A DNA stretch of 64,000 bases, taken from assembly GCA_013399015.1 (NCBI GenBank), contig VWZX01004903.1, positions 807,716 to 871,715 of the forward strand, written 5' to 3'. Shown one piece after another: positions 1 through 12,540 of the stretch. Source of the DNA: Galbula dea (lineage: Eukaryota; Chordata; Aves; Piciformes; Galbulidae). Position numbers and translations under genes: made by a program. Every line of letters begins with the position of its first letter. Position 1 is the first letter of the stretch. The notes under the pieces were generated by a model that saw nothing but the letters and a program-made list of their open reading frames with translations, was not told the DNA's origin and did not search any database.

Positions 1-83
1 GGGAATTCTGCTCTGGCAGGGGCGTTGGACTAGATGATCTTTCGAGGTCCCTTCCAGCTCCTAACTTTCTGTGATTCTGTGAA
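1..83 (+). mobile_element. CR1 LINE 3' end, cut by window edge
   Basis: Reads as the conserved CR1 3' end (TTGGACTAGATGATCTTTCG, then GGTCCCTTCCAGCTC) and finishes with the CR1 octamer-type tail (GTGATTCTGTGA). Plus orientation; the body lies to the left of the window. CR1 is the main LINE of birds and reptiles. Confidence 0.93.
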
Positions 84-1810
84 AAAGAAATTCTAAGGAG
101 AAAGATGATAACCCCCTAATGCCTTTAGTACCTAGAAACAATGTTTCATTTTCTTTATTTCTGGCTAGAAACCTCTAATTAAAGCAAAACTCACTGTAGT
201 CTGGAACTCTGAAACCATACTGTGCATCTCCTACTGAAATAAAGATTCCTATAGATTTTTTTCTCTTTCACTTGATTTAAAATATTTATCATTAATATCA
301 CTCACTCTATATTTTGTGGATAATAATATCTCAATATTTTTCATGCTTTGATCTAGAATGCTTCATATTTGCATCCTGCCACTTCTGTTATGTATGGGGA
401 ATTTAAATATGACAGTGTAGTCATGTATGGTTTTTATGCAGATCTTTTCATACATCAGTCTTTCTCACAATGAGTCAAGAATGTAAGTAATCTATGCTTG
501 ATTTCACATTGGTGAAACAAGCTCCGTAAAACTGTTTAGAAAGCCAGGAAAAAGAAAAACAAGTTCTCTTTTTTTTTTTTTTACCCCCAATTCTATGATC
601 TTTGACTTTCGATGGCTTTCACAACAGCAAGAAATTTAGTAAGTTCATCGCATTTCTTCTCTAGAATCCCCTCTTTTCCCAAAAAGAGGCACAGTCCTAT
701 TTTGGATAAACAGCAGAAAGAGCGGGAGTAAAGTGCAGAGTCTTGTAGTTAATTGAGGCACAATGGCTACAGGCTTGGGGGGTTTTCTTCGGTTGTTTTT
801 TTAAGGGGCTTATGGGAACTTGAGTGGCAACAGGAATTGGATGTTCGCTTAAGTGTTCCGTCTCTGTCACATAGCCTTGATGCAACTAAACCCTGTTTGT
901 AATGCTGATGGTTGATAACATCTTGTTACCACCCACAGGATAGGTGCACAATGAGTACCAGAGGGCTGCAGAGGGGCTTTGTTGTAGTCCCTGCATCATG
1001 ACGCTCTATACAGATAACACGAGAATTAACAGAGTATCCCTGATACCCTTCTTCCCACTGCACCTCCTTCTGCCTCTCCTGGCTCACAACACATCCCGAT
1101 TTTGTAATATTTAATTTGTACTTTACAACAAATTATATACACATAATTATTTCCACTAAAATATTTAGAAGGCAGGTGTGCAAAAGCCCTGAGCACTAGC
1201 ACTGCCCACCCAGCACAAGGACTGTTTGGCAGAGGCAGATGCAGGAACCCACTCTGCATGGGCTAGGGCATGGGCACCAACACCATGTCCTAGCTTCCTC
1301 AGTTTGTTAAAAGACAAAGAAAAGTGGCACTTTAGACACCAAGCATTTGCTTAGAGCATACTTACAATTGAGGTTACACATCCTTAAAAGACATCATCCT
1401 TTAAGTGGTGGAATAAGGCTAGGAGAAACCTGCCCAGATTTGGCAGTGTGAATCCTCCCAATGTCATAAGGAATATACCAGATGCAAACATGTTTGTATA
1501 ACTGGCAAGAGTTTAATTTTGATTCTTCTGTGTTTTTTTAATAAACATTTGATATTTCAGATATCTTGCTGCAAAGTAACATTGTCAGCAACACCTAAAA
1601 TGTGAGAAATCAATGAAACGTAACTATAATTTCTTTTTTATTTTTGAAGTCACTGCACTGTGGTAGGTGAGGGTTTATCCATTCAGTTCACTCCTGAGTG
1701 ATCACAACATTTCAAGCTGTTCTCATATTTAACCAATTGTTACCACAATTGACTAGAAAATTATATTCAGAGGAAACCTTGCTCTAGGCATCTCAATGGC
1801 CAGTACTTAC
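84..1810. other. Non-coding region 3' of NEK7, no recognised content
   Basis: AT-rich single-copy-looking DNA with a T run near 568-582. Short ORFs are scattered on both strands with no family resemblance. Nothing further supported. Confidence 0.6.
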
Positions 1811-1943
1811 ATAGAATCATAGAATCACAGAATTGTTAGAATTGGAAAGGACCTTAAGATCATCTAGCTCCAAGCCCCCTGCCTAGCACAGACACCTTCC
1901 ACTAGATTAGGTTGCCCAGAGCCCATTCCAGACTTGCCTGAAC
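1811..1943 (-). mobile_element. CR1 LINE 3' fragment, minus orientation
   Basis: Begins with the reverse complement of the CR1 tail (ATAGAATCATAGAATCACAG), then GGAAAGGACCTTAAGATCAT and the usual upstream CR1 text to about 1943. It is 5'-truncated, as most CR1 copies are. Confidence 0.9.
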
Positions 1944-4019
1944 AAAGTGATTCTTGAGAAAAAAAGGGAAGAAAAACTGTAATTTGTTAACAATGTCTAA
2001 AAATACAGCAAATACCTGTGAGAAAAACTTCTCAACAGAACCTCCCTAGATCAGAGTTCATGTTCACAGAAAAAGCATGTCATACAAACACAGGAGGATC
2101 CCTCTCATTTATTTGAGCCACTCAAGATTTTAGACTGTGCCTGTGAGCATCAGGGACAGCTGATATTGCCACACATCCACCATCCCTTTGGAAAAATCCA
2201 CCAGTGAAATTGTGAGAGATTCAGGAAACAAACCTTCTCCTTCACCCCACATCCCTCCACACAAACCATCTGGTACCTTATAGATGCAGCTCCCAGGGCT
2301 AGTTTTTGCTGTCCGTATAGTTCTGCATCATGCCACAGCAAGCTCCATTGGTCTCCTTCCTAATTTGGGCCAAAATACATATCAGAGATGAAATCCAGTT
2401 TACTTTCCCATTATGTATGTCTTTCAAGTCATTACAGCAGAAAGCACAATTACAAACTTATCCCAGAAGGAAAATGAACAAATCCCTATAGCTCCAATAC
2501 TGCAGAAGAGCTAAAAATCTGCGTTTATTTTTTTGACCATTTGGAACTTTAATCTATCTTTCTCCTGCTTGCTAGAGATACTTCCCCTTTTTCAATACTT
2601 TAAATTTTGTTTAAGCTGAATTTCTGTGAGGTCTGTTGTTGGGCACAGAATCTAGTTTCAATTAAAATGAAGCTGTTCTTGCAGGGAGACAACACTATGC
2701 ATTTTAATTTTATGCTGCATAATCTAGGAACACTGGTATAATAACCTTTTAATTGTAATTGAGCTAATGGAAACATCTAAGAACACAAACACTGGCTAAC
2801 TAGCTTTATTTTATTAACAGCAATAACGAGTAGCAACCCATACATTTCAAAAGCCAAGGTATACACTGTAAAGTCAATAAGAACTTAGCGTCAGTTAAAG
2901 TAACAATTAGGGCATTTTATTGATTTTTTTTTTTTAGCTTCCTCCAACTACCTTTTACCTATAGCAACTTTGTGGTACACACCACAGCGATCTTGTAGCT
3001 TCCAAGGAAGATGATTTCCATTTAAAACCTGTATTTACCTTACTGTGACTGAGCAAAACATGCTGCTTTAAACATCTCTATCTTACTATTACATATATCC
3101 AATATATGCCATTTATTCTACTTGTAAAGCTTAAAACGATTTTTCAAGCTTAAAATTTATTAAAACTTAGATTAAGACAGTCTGGGATAGGTGGAAGAAA
3201 AGAATAGTCTTAAACAGACCATATTTTGTATGTGCTAATTCAAGGTTCTCTTCTAGAGAAGAACTTTTTTTCCCTAAATTTATTTCCAAATACTTTTGTT
3301 TTCCTTGAGGGACCTTTGAAACACTATATTGCTACTTTTCATGGTTTTTATTTGCCCTCTGGAACAATAAAGGCTCAAAGGTTCATAAATATGCATTCTG
3401 TAAATGTATTATGCTGACAAAGTGTTGCTCAGATAGCTGCTCTTGCCTTTAGGGAATGAATAAGTTTACAGCATGCTTAAACAACAGCGTAAGGGGAAAG
3501 GGAGAGGGAGAAAGCTGTGTCAGCGTGTGGGCTGAAAATGGAACAAAAAGAGTTATCCTGAATGTACAGAGAAAATAGAAAATAAAGTTAGATAAGGCAC
3601 CACAGCTAGTACCTTGCAATAAGCATGGGTGGGGATTTGAGGGTGTTATTCACAAGTTACCTGCTTGAGAAGGCATCATACCTTGTTTTCCAGGAACACT
3701 ACACAGCCAAGACATCATAAACTATCTAACTTCATTCGCTGATTTTGGCATGAAAATCAGCATAACTGCTTTGTTTCTCCCGAAACACTCAATTCCTGCC
3801 AGGATCCTTGTCCTGGTTAATTCTCATCCCATCAGACATAGATCACATCTCTGCCTCACTGGAAGCTTGGGGCTGGTGCTTGTCAATACACATGCTTTTG
3901 GCAAGAAGAAAACATGTAGCAATTAAAAATACTATTTAAACAGATATCTCCAAATTAGCATATTAATTAATGTTGATGTGACAGTAGGCTTTGATAGATA
4001 ACCTGCAGGACCAGCATAT
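1944..4019. other. Non-coding region, no recognised content
   Basis: AT-rich sequence between a CR1 fragment and an LTR. No recognisable exon, RNA gene or transposon. Confidence 0.55.
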
Positions 4020-4862
4020 TGAGTTTGTGTGACAAGGTTTTTGTAGTGGAGGGTTACAGAGGTGGCTTCTGAGAGAAGATGCCAGAAGCTTCTCCTACAT
4101 CTGACACAGCTAATGCCACCTGGCTTCAAGATGGACTCACTGCTGGCCATGGCTGAGCCCATCAGCGATAATGGTAGCATCCTTAAGAAGGGGGGAAAAA
4201 CCTGCACAATACTAACTGCAGCCAGAGAGAGGAGTTAGAATATGTGAGGGAAACAACTCTGCAGACACCAATGTCAGTGCAGAAGGAGAGGGAGGAGGTG
4301 CTCCAGGTGCAAGAGCAGAGACAGGAGAATTTGCAGCTTATGGTGAAAGACCATGCTGAGTTAGGTTGTCCCCCTGTAGCCCATAAGGGTAAACGGTGGA
4401 GGAGATATTATCCACCTGCAGCCCTTGGAGGACCCCACACTGGAGCAGGTGGCTGCCCAAAGGAGACTGTAACACCACAGGAATCTTGTGCTGGAGCAGG
4501 CTTCTGGCAGAACCTGTGAACCCATGAAGAGAGGAGCCCATTTGCTGGCAGTACTTGTGACCCTGCAGGGGACCCACACTGGAGCATTTGTTCCTGAAGG
4601 ACTACACCCCATGGAAGGGAAAGATGGTTTAGGATTTGATTTTATTTCTCATTATGCTACTCTGACTTGACTGGTAATAAATTAACTAATTTCCTCAAAT
4701 CAAGTCTGTTTTGCCCATGACACTAATTGTTGAGTGATCTCTCCCTGCCCTAATCTCAACCCACAAACCTTTCATTATATTTTCTATCCCCTGTCTGGCT
4801 GAGGGGAGTGATAGAGAAGCTTTGGTGGACATCTGGCATCCAGCCAGGGTCAACCCACCACA
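4020..4862 (+). mobile_element. ERVL-like solo LTR (about 843 bp)
   Basis: Matches a common avian LTR type I recognise by text. It starts TGAGTTTGTGTGACAAGG and has a GCCAGAGAGAGGAGT block. Degenerate GGAGCA-centred units occur near 4439, 4491 and 4579. AATAAA at 4676-4681 is a plausible polyadenylation signal. It ends CCAGCCAGGGTCAACCCACC followed by ACA. Ends obey TG...CA, but the flanks (CATAT / AACAG) do not form a target duplication, so one boundary may be off or mutated. No retroviral genes adjoin it. The weak ORFs inside are LTR sequence, not genes. Confidence 0.82.
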
Positions 4863-7800
4863 AACAGCCAAAGAAGGAGGGATGGAACATACATTTATGT
4901 CCAAAATAAAAGCTGCTGCAACCTCTCCATTAGATACTTAATACCAGGCATTTCTTCTGTGCTGGAAGTTCATGTTCAGGTTTAGGATCAGAGGCATCAG
5001 GGAGACACATCACAAACAGCAAAACATCACACACTGTATTGCACACCAAACTGCAATAAATCTGGAGATAGAAGCATTTCACTGTTATGTCTCTCCACTT
5101 CTGAGAAGCCAAATAGAGCCAATCCACCTCGCCCCGCTTCCTTCACCCCTAAAAGCATATGTAAATACACAGACATGCTATGCCTCTACTCTTCACACAA
5201 TGATGACTTCCTTAAATATTACTATCTTTACTTATGGCTAAACAAACATGCCAGTACTGTGTGTGATCTCTTAGACCTACAAATCTTAGCTCCTGATATT
5301 TTGCACAGATAGAATCCAAAGGGTTAAATTAGCCAACCAGTTGCTATGTCCATTTTTTCCATAGTCTTTAAGCTATTGGCTAAATGTCTTTTAAGCAACT
5401 ATATTTTCCTACCTCATCATCTAGGCTTGCATCTGGTTCTTTTCTTGGCAACTGTTTGGGAGCACCTATCATATATATCAATAATGACGACTGAAATCAT
5501 TCTTCGTGGCCTAAGATTGTCTTCCAACTAACTTACTCTTTCAAAAGTCTTATACCTTTCCTGGTCTCCATCACTTCATTCTTCTATGTTACATCTCCCT
5601 TAAGCCAGAATTAGTATCTAAAACTTCTTGATATTTATTTTCCAATATTGTTTTTTCCATTCTCGTATTTTTTCCTCTTCTCAACTGTTAGCAAAAGCAA
5701 TTTCCACCTGTAGATTTAAAGTATGCTCTTTTAGCCATGTACAGAATTAACAGTGTTTTCACAAGTAAAATATCAAGGTACCAAGGAACCACCTTCAAAT
5801 AATCTCTGGTATGTTGTATTACATTATTCTCGAAAACAACACTAAGTCGAAACAAAGTTAAAAATCTAGTATGAACTACATACCATAAAGAAAAACTACA
5901 TACTTTCTAAAGTTCTCTTCAGAGAAAGCAAGTTCTTGCAAAAAATTAAACATCAACCTATTCCTCATCAAAATTTCCAAATGCTGCAAAGAAAGCATTG
6001 CAAAATGTATTTCCTAATGACAAGACTCAACATACATAAGTGTGCTTTTCTGTCTCGTGTTCAGCAAAGCTCCAGACACTGCTTAGGGGAAGTTTGGGTG
6101 TTAACAGAACACAGTGTCTTCATTTAGTCCTGATTATCCCTGATACATATCCACCAGGGAGAACCTGAATTCAGTTTACTCCACAGTTCCCAAACTGGGG
6201 TGAATGATGCACAGCCACCTCAAAGCCTGAAAACTATCTGTGTTATATACAAAGGACTCAAAGGGAGTGGTGAAACTTGTCTTAGACGTCTGCCTTGTGA
6301 AAATGGATGCAGAGGCAGTCACATAACCACATCTTCTCTTTCGAAGACTTGAACCCATGTCCCAACTTTCCGCCTCTCGCCAAAAGCAGCACAGGTCTAA
6401 TAGCCTACAAAGCCTCAGTTTTAGCCTGAATGACTGAAACACAATCTGATAGGCATGTAAAGTATGCAGCAGCAAAGAAAATACAATTATTTTACTGGTC
6501 CTGTCTATTTTTATAACTCTGCTGCAGCTTGGCACAGCTCTGGCATCATGCAGCCAAATCCAAAATCCTGAGGGTTTTTTTCTGTGTCTCAGGTCAATAG
6601 ATTGTTCCATGTCCACTGACACTTTTGCCATCTCAATTTTGCTTTTTTGAGAAACACTTAATCTGCTTGAACATATATTTGCTTTCACACAGCTTGATTT
6701 TTCTTAGTTAAAATGATCAAATTTGCAATTTTTGATGTACACTAGATTCCTACATCTAAAATTGAAATGGTCACCCAGTTATTTCTTAACCCTTTTCAGG
6801 CAGTGACTCAGGATTTAACGTAAAACAAACTCACTAACAAAAGTGTACTTGCAGAACATGGCGGGGGGGAGGATTTTCTTTGATTAAGAATGGAGTAGTC
6901 TCTCTCCCTTCCTGCCAATGCAGGATCAGTCAGTTTTCTTAAAAGTTTATGTTGAAGAAATTAAAAGATTAACTTGCAAAAATAGAGCAGTGCATTCCAG
7001 GAGTAAATCTGCAGCAAAAGCATTACAAGACTTCCAGTAAATATACTATGAATAGGCATAACAGAGCTTTAATCTATGTTTTCAGAGTAAATCTCATACC
7101 CATTCAACTGGCAAATTAACTTTGTACCTCCTAAACTCTTGTGTAATGCAACTTTGACCTAAAAGCAGCTGCTCTATTGATAGGACGTCATACAGATGTA
7201 CCACAGCAACGTAGGGGGCTTTTTCCTATAAGCTCTGAACTGGGTCAGACACTGACCCTGAGCTCTGTCTGCAGACACAGCCAACATCAGCTGAGCATCA
7301 TTGCATGATTGTACACAATTTATTTTCCTGAAGTGGCACTGATTGCAAATGAGGGAATGAAGTTAAAATGTTGGCTGCTTGTTCAATTATGCTAGTAAAT
7401 TATGCCAGTGAAAATAATTTTTTCCTGATATGGACCAGGATAGGTTTTAAACTGGAACTGTGTGTAACAAATCTTTGACAATTAATTGAGGACAGGGAAG
7501 GGGAGGATAAAATAATCTGACTGCCAGCTAGGCTGTTTCGTCTGCAAGCATTCAACAGCAGAAGAAAGGGGAGTCCTAGAACGAAGAGCCAGGAAAAAGA
7601 AATAGGCTCCTAGGCTATTCAAGACAGACAGACATACTGTGAGGGCTTCCAACAGAAAGAGAACAGATCAAGATAAGGGATACGGATGCACACACATTCT
7701 GCATCTCTCCCATAGATCTAGTTTAATAAAGCACAATTGAAGATCATGTTTTTCTTTTTTTTTAATCTATTATTAGGTTTTCCAAGTGTGTGTTTCTTAA

Positions 7801-10800
7801 TCAAAAGAACAGTTCCATAGAGCTCTTGACATCAAAGGAAAGCATTTCCAAAGCTATTACAGTATCAAAGTAATATTCTGTGCAGAATCTAAGGTGAACC
7901 ATTGGAATAATCCTTCTGGGATAGAGATAAAAAAATACTGCTTTCAATGTCCCCAGAAGCATCCAAAGCAATCTATCAAAAAACCCATAAAAATATTGGG
8001 CCACACTTACTTGATGCATGCACTTGCCACTACTATTATTTTCCTCCATTTTCTCTTTGTCTGGTTAGCTACTAATCTTACCTTTGTCTGAAAGTTCCTG
8101 CTGCATATATGAAAGTACCAGAGCTGATTAGCGAGTCACAGGAGGAAATGACCTCTGATGTGCTTCAAATCCATAAACCTTTTATACAGTTGAATCATAC
8201 TATGAAAAAAAGCATTATGGAAAAAATAGCAGCATTGTAGCAGCACTAAGGTGAGACTGCCTGATATTAGCAATGCTTCTCATGTGCCCTTAACAGATTT
8301 TCACTATGTTGAAGTTGGTTATTAGCAACTTCTCTTCTCCTTACTGAATACACATTTAATAGTAAACTATATTTAACTATAGCAGTTTAGTTTGATAATT
8401 CATTTCCATAAAAGACTTTGGTCATCCAATCAATCATTAACTTAATTATATGCACTGTACAATACATAGGCTTTCCCCTTCAACTACAAGTGACATACTT
8501 GTTTATTTGCAGAAGAGATGGGCAGTTTGGTAGCAGCTGTAGTTAAGTGAAAGTGAACTGATGGGGCAGGGGAAGAGAGGGAAAGAAGGTAAGTTACCAT
8601 ACAGTAAAAGCTGTTCCATGTGACAACATCTGGTAGCATTTTCACCTTCTGCAAACTTGTAAAACATGGTATCTAGACAGTGGGAGCTTGTTTCCAAAAG
8701 AAATTTTAACAGTACAAAGAGACCACAAAATCCATTTCTTACTGGGTCATAGAGTTTTCTACTCCTTAATTCATAGCTTACTTCAACAATACCTTAGAAG
8801 TTGTCCCTTTCCTTATAAGTTTTTGAAAGTATTTTTACCAGTAATTTTAGCAGCCATAGTATGCATATATGGAAAGGTCATCTCTTACATATACACTCAA
8901 CATAAGGGAATAAATGTGGGTAGATACAGATGAGGTTTTTTCCCGTAGCTTCTAATAAGGCCAGTATTGGAACCAGAGAAAATTCTGTTGCCACCAAAAC
9001 ACATCTAAAATTAGTACCTACAGTGGAAGATGCACTATTTTCTGGAACTATGTTTCACATCTTTAATTTCCCAACTGGCAGGGCTGAAGGGCTTTGGGGG
9101 GGAAGGAACAGCTTCCCACTCCTTCTCAAGGGGGCACAGTGGTATGCATACTCACCTACCACTACAGGATAGAGATTGGCAGCCTATGGTGTGGGATGCT
9201 CTGACCTCCAGTGCATGAAAAACAGAGTCAGGGAAATTAATTCAGTTAGAGACTCTAGTCAGTCTCTATTGTGTCCTAATTCCTTTTTCCCTAACAGTAC
9301 TGCTAAAGCTATATCAGAAACTGAGCTCAAGTTTAAATGAAACCAGCAAAGATTTATAGTCTGATATTAAATGAACTTTAAAGAAACGTCAACATTACTA
9401 ATATGCATAAAGAGTAACTCAGCTACAAAGACCCAAAACACCCATCATGTATTGTAGAACCTGTCTGTAACCAACCTTTTAAAACACTAAAAAAAATCCC
9501 TTTAAATGTTTTCTCTCTTCCACATATGTATATTGCTGCATGATTGCTGTTCCCTATATGTGGAATTAACACCTGCTCTTTCTGGGAAAGATTGCTCTTA
9601 AAATGAAAAATATGTGATGAGGTGAGGATGCTTTTGTGACTACTACTAAACAGCTGGAGTGGCACTGCACATTGCATTTGCCAGTGTCTAAATTAGCATC
9701 ATTCCAAAGCCGAAACCAATCACATGATCCTAAGAAAAATGCAATCCAAACATGCTGTGACCCAACATGCAATATTCTTGCCTCTGTCTATGATGAGATC
9801 ACATGGTAATAAGCAGCAAACCTGGAATGAATACTAGACTTGTGTGTAAGTACTACTGTAACTAACACAGGGTTGAAGTATTTGCAAATACTACAGATTT
9901 ACTAGGAACTGTCAAGACTGGAGGAAAGTGGGAGGAACTGCAAAATTCATTTATCAAAAGGAAACAAACAGCTGATGATTTTTCACAAGTAATGCATTAT
10001 AGGAAAAAAAACAAAGCATCATTTTCTTCCTTCCAAATTAAGTTTATTCCAAAATTTGTTATAAATTAACTGCAGAAGGATTTTTAGGAAACTCCCTTTC
10101 TGAACTGGGCCACTCCTTTTTCTCAACATCATAACTGTATTTTCCTTAACCTGGAAGAAGTGAACAACCTCCTCCACAAGTGGACATGGATTCGCTGCTG
10201 CAGATCCTAGGAAAATCCAGAAGAGGAGCTATGCAGCTGAGCAGCAAAACTGGATGAGAAATAGCTGCTGTGGACCTGTAGTGAGCTTTCTGTGTGAACC
10301 AAATCAGCTATGCTACAACTTTGCAGGATTTACTAAGCTTGCATTTACCTCTTCACACGCTTGCTGCACACATACAGAGGAAGAATATACTGCATACCTT
10401 CAGAGGCAGGTAAAGAAATAACAGGCTGCTCTTCCAACTATCTCATTCTATTTGCACTGACACCTTATGCTGGATTTAACAAAGCTTTTGTAGATCTCAA
10501 ACTTCAGGAAAACCAGATAATCTGTGGGAGAAACTTGCTAAGTATTCATCACCGTGCTGTCCTAGAAGGCTCAAAAACTGAGAAACATGTTCATAAATAG
10601 CTCCTCCTTAAATCCATGCATGAGTATTTGTGGTTTTGAACAGTTTCTTCAAATGGTATGCCTAAACAAAGTGAATAATCCTGTGTAGTCAAAAACAAGC
10701 AATCATTACAAAATCACAGTGAACGGAGCAGTTCTTTATAGCAAGATACAGGCTTATATACTTTGCATTTAGCACAGGCCATAACACCAAAGATTATTTA

Positions 10801-12159
10801 TCTTTATGACCTTTAATAGCTTCTTATTTGCACTACAGAAAGCAAGCAAGAATCTTAAAAGAAATGAAATTAGACATGGAAGTCTTTATCACAGGTAAAA
10901 TGTTTCATATAATCACAATACCTCAACTATGGTGTAGATAAAATAGCATGAGAAACCAGACCACTCTGGGGACAAGATGGAAGGAGGCAGTCACAGGAGA
11001 AGATTTCTATCCTATGGAAAATGCCTTTTTTTTTTTTTTTTGCCTGCATCTTTGAGATCCCTGTATTTTCTTCTTTCCTCTGCCTCACTTGTCTACAAGA
11101 TGACAAGTGATGCCCAGCTACTTTGGCATATCATACTGCATTGTGTCATTCCACCACCTGCCAATGCCAGTGGCCCATCAAGCTTCAGAAATCAAAAGAA
11201 GCAATTTGTTAGAAAATGAGGGGGGAAAAAAATACACATTTTAGCCAAAACCAGAAACAGTCATTTTGTATTAGTAAACAGACCATGAAATATTGATCTA
11301 CAACAGTAAATGAGCATGAGTAAATGCACGTATCTATCTCACAGGGAGATTCAAGGATTTAAAGGCATTTCAGTATTTATGTAGTGATAATTTTATAGTA
11401 AACATCATCTATTTTGGAACAAACAGTTCTGCAAAATATCACTGCTCTTTATATTTTCATTTAAGGGTGGCAGATCTTATGACGAAAGAAGAGTTAAAGA
11501 AATCAGAAGTTTTAATAATAAAAAAAACTGTTATGGAACTATAACCAATCAGGTAGCTTGGTTACATTTGCTGACAACAATAAAAGGAAGTGCCATTAAA
11601 AAAACCCCACCCAACCAACCAACCACTGCCTGAATCCTCATTTGTTCTTAAGGTTTAGTGCTAAATCAAAGTAGTATATTACTTATACAACCACAGAAAA
11701 TTACTTCATTTTTATATGTGTACATCTATACACAAAATAATCTTTAAAAAAATTAAAAACAAAACACTATTTTCCTTGCTCTGCAGTAAATATTAAAGGA
11801 CAAAGTACAGACAGAGAAAACAGCAAGTTTACCAGTACCAGCCAAATTTCAGTAATTGTGTCAGATGGTGCTACCCATTGGGTAACTGTATTGTTACTTA
11901 TAATGCTGCACCAGTAATCTTCATAAGAGGCTTTTCTTAAGACATAATCCCACAATATAAGCACTACCTGAGATCTCCGCTCAGACAAACTTTTCCCCTC
12001 AAAATCCTCCATACTGTGGCTTCTGAATTTTCTCAATAACTGTTATGTGAAAATCATGTTTTGTAATGCAACCTTTGTGATCCACAGGAGCCTGCTCAGA
12101 GGCAACTAGTCCAACTTAGGCATAACTGGGACCATAGCAAAGTAGTTCATGATTCTCAG
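4863..12159. other. Non-coding region 3' of NEK7
   Basis: Long AT-rich stretch with no recognised gene or repeat. It contains an unexplained 170-codon minus-strand ORF (6176-6688), a motif-dense patch (about 7180-7440) and a T run near 11025-11041. Confidence 0.6.
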
Positions 12160-12540
12160 AATGGAAAGATATTTTAACGTCCCACTAGGGAGATGGGGAA
12201 AGAAACCACATAAACAATCTTGTCCTCAAATCACAGCAGAAGTACAAGAGAAAGCAAGCACAAAATTACTAGGAGAATAAGAGAAGTACAAGGCTACCAA
12301 GCCAGACACTGTGAAAAGGGTGTAACATTGAAAAGAAAGATTCTCAAAGCACAGAAAACCACAGAACAGAGCTAAAAGTTAAAAGGCAGAACTGAGAGCT
12401 AAGCATGGTGTGAAAGGCAGGATCCAACAGAAATTGGGAATGCTAAAAAAAGGCCAGAAGCACTGCAGGAACTGGCTACACTCCAGAAAAAGAGCAGAAA
12501 CCAGACCTACAGATATACAATAGGAGGGCAGAAGTTGTGA
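12160..12540 (+). repeat. Purine-rich, strand-asymmetric segment
   Basis: The plus strand is dominated by A and G over about 380 bp without a clear period. It resembles the larger purine-rich stretch at 18500-19980 in texture. Not an identified repeat family. Confidence 0.5.

Noticed and set aside
4244..4670. Glu/Gln-rich 91-codon ORF and its overlapping frames as a gene
   Set aside because: The region is LTR sequence, and open frames arise from its degenerate internal repeat.
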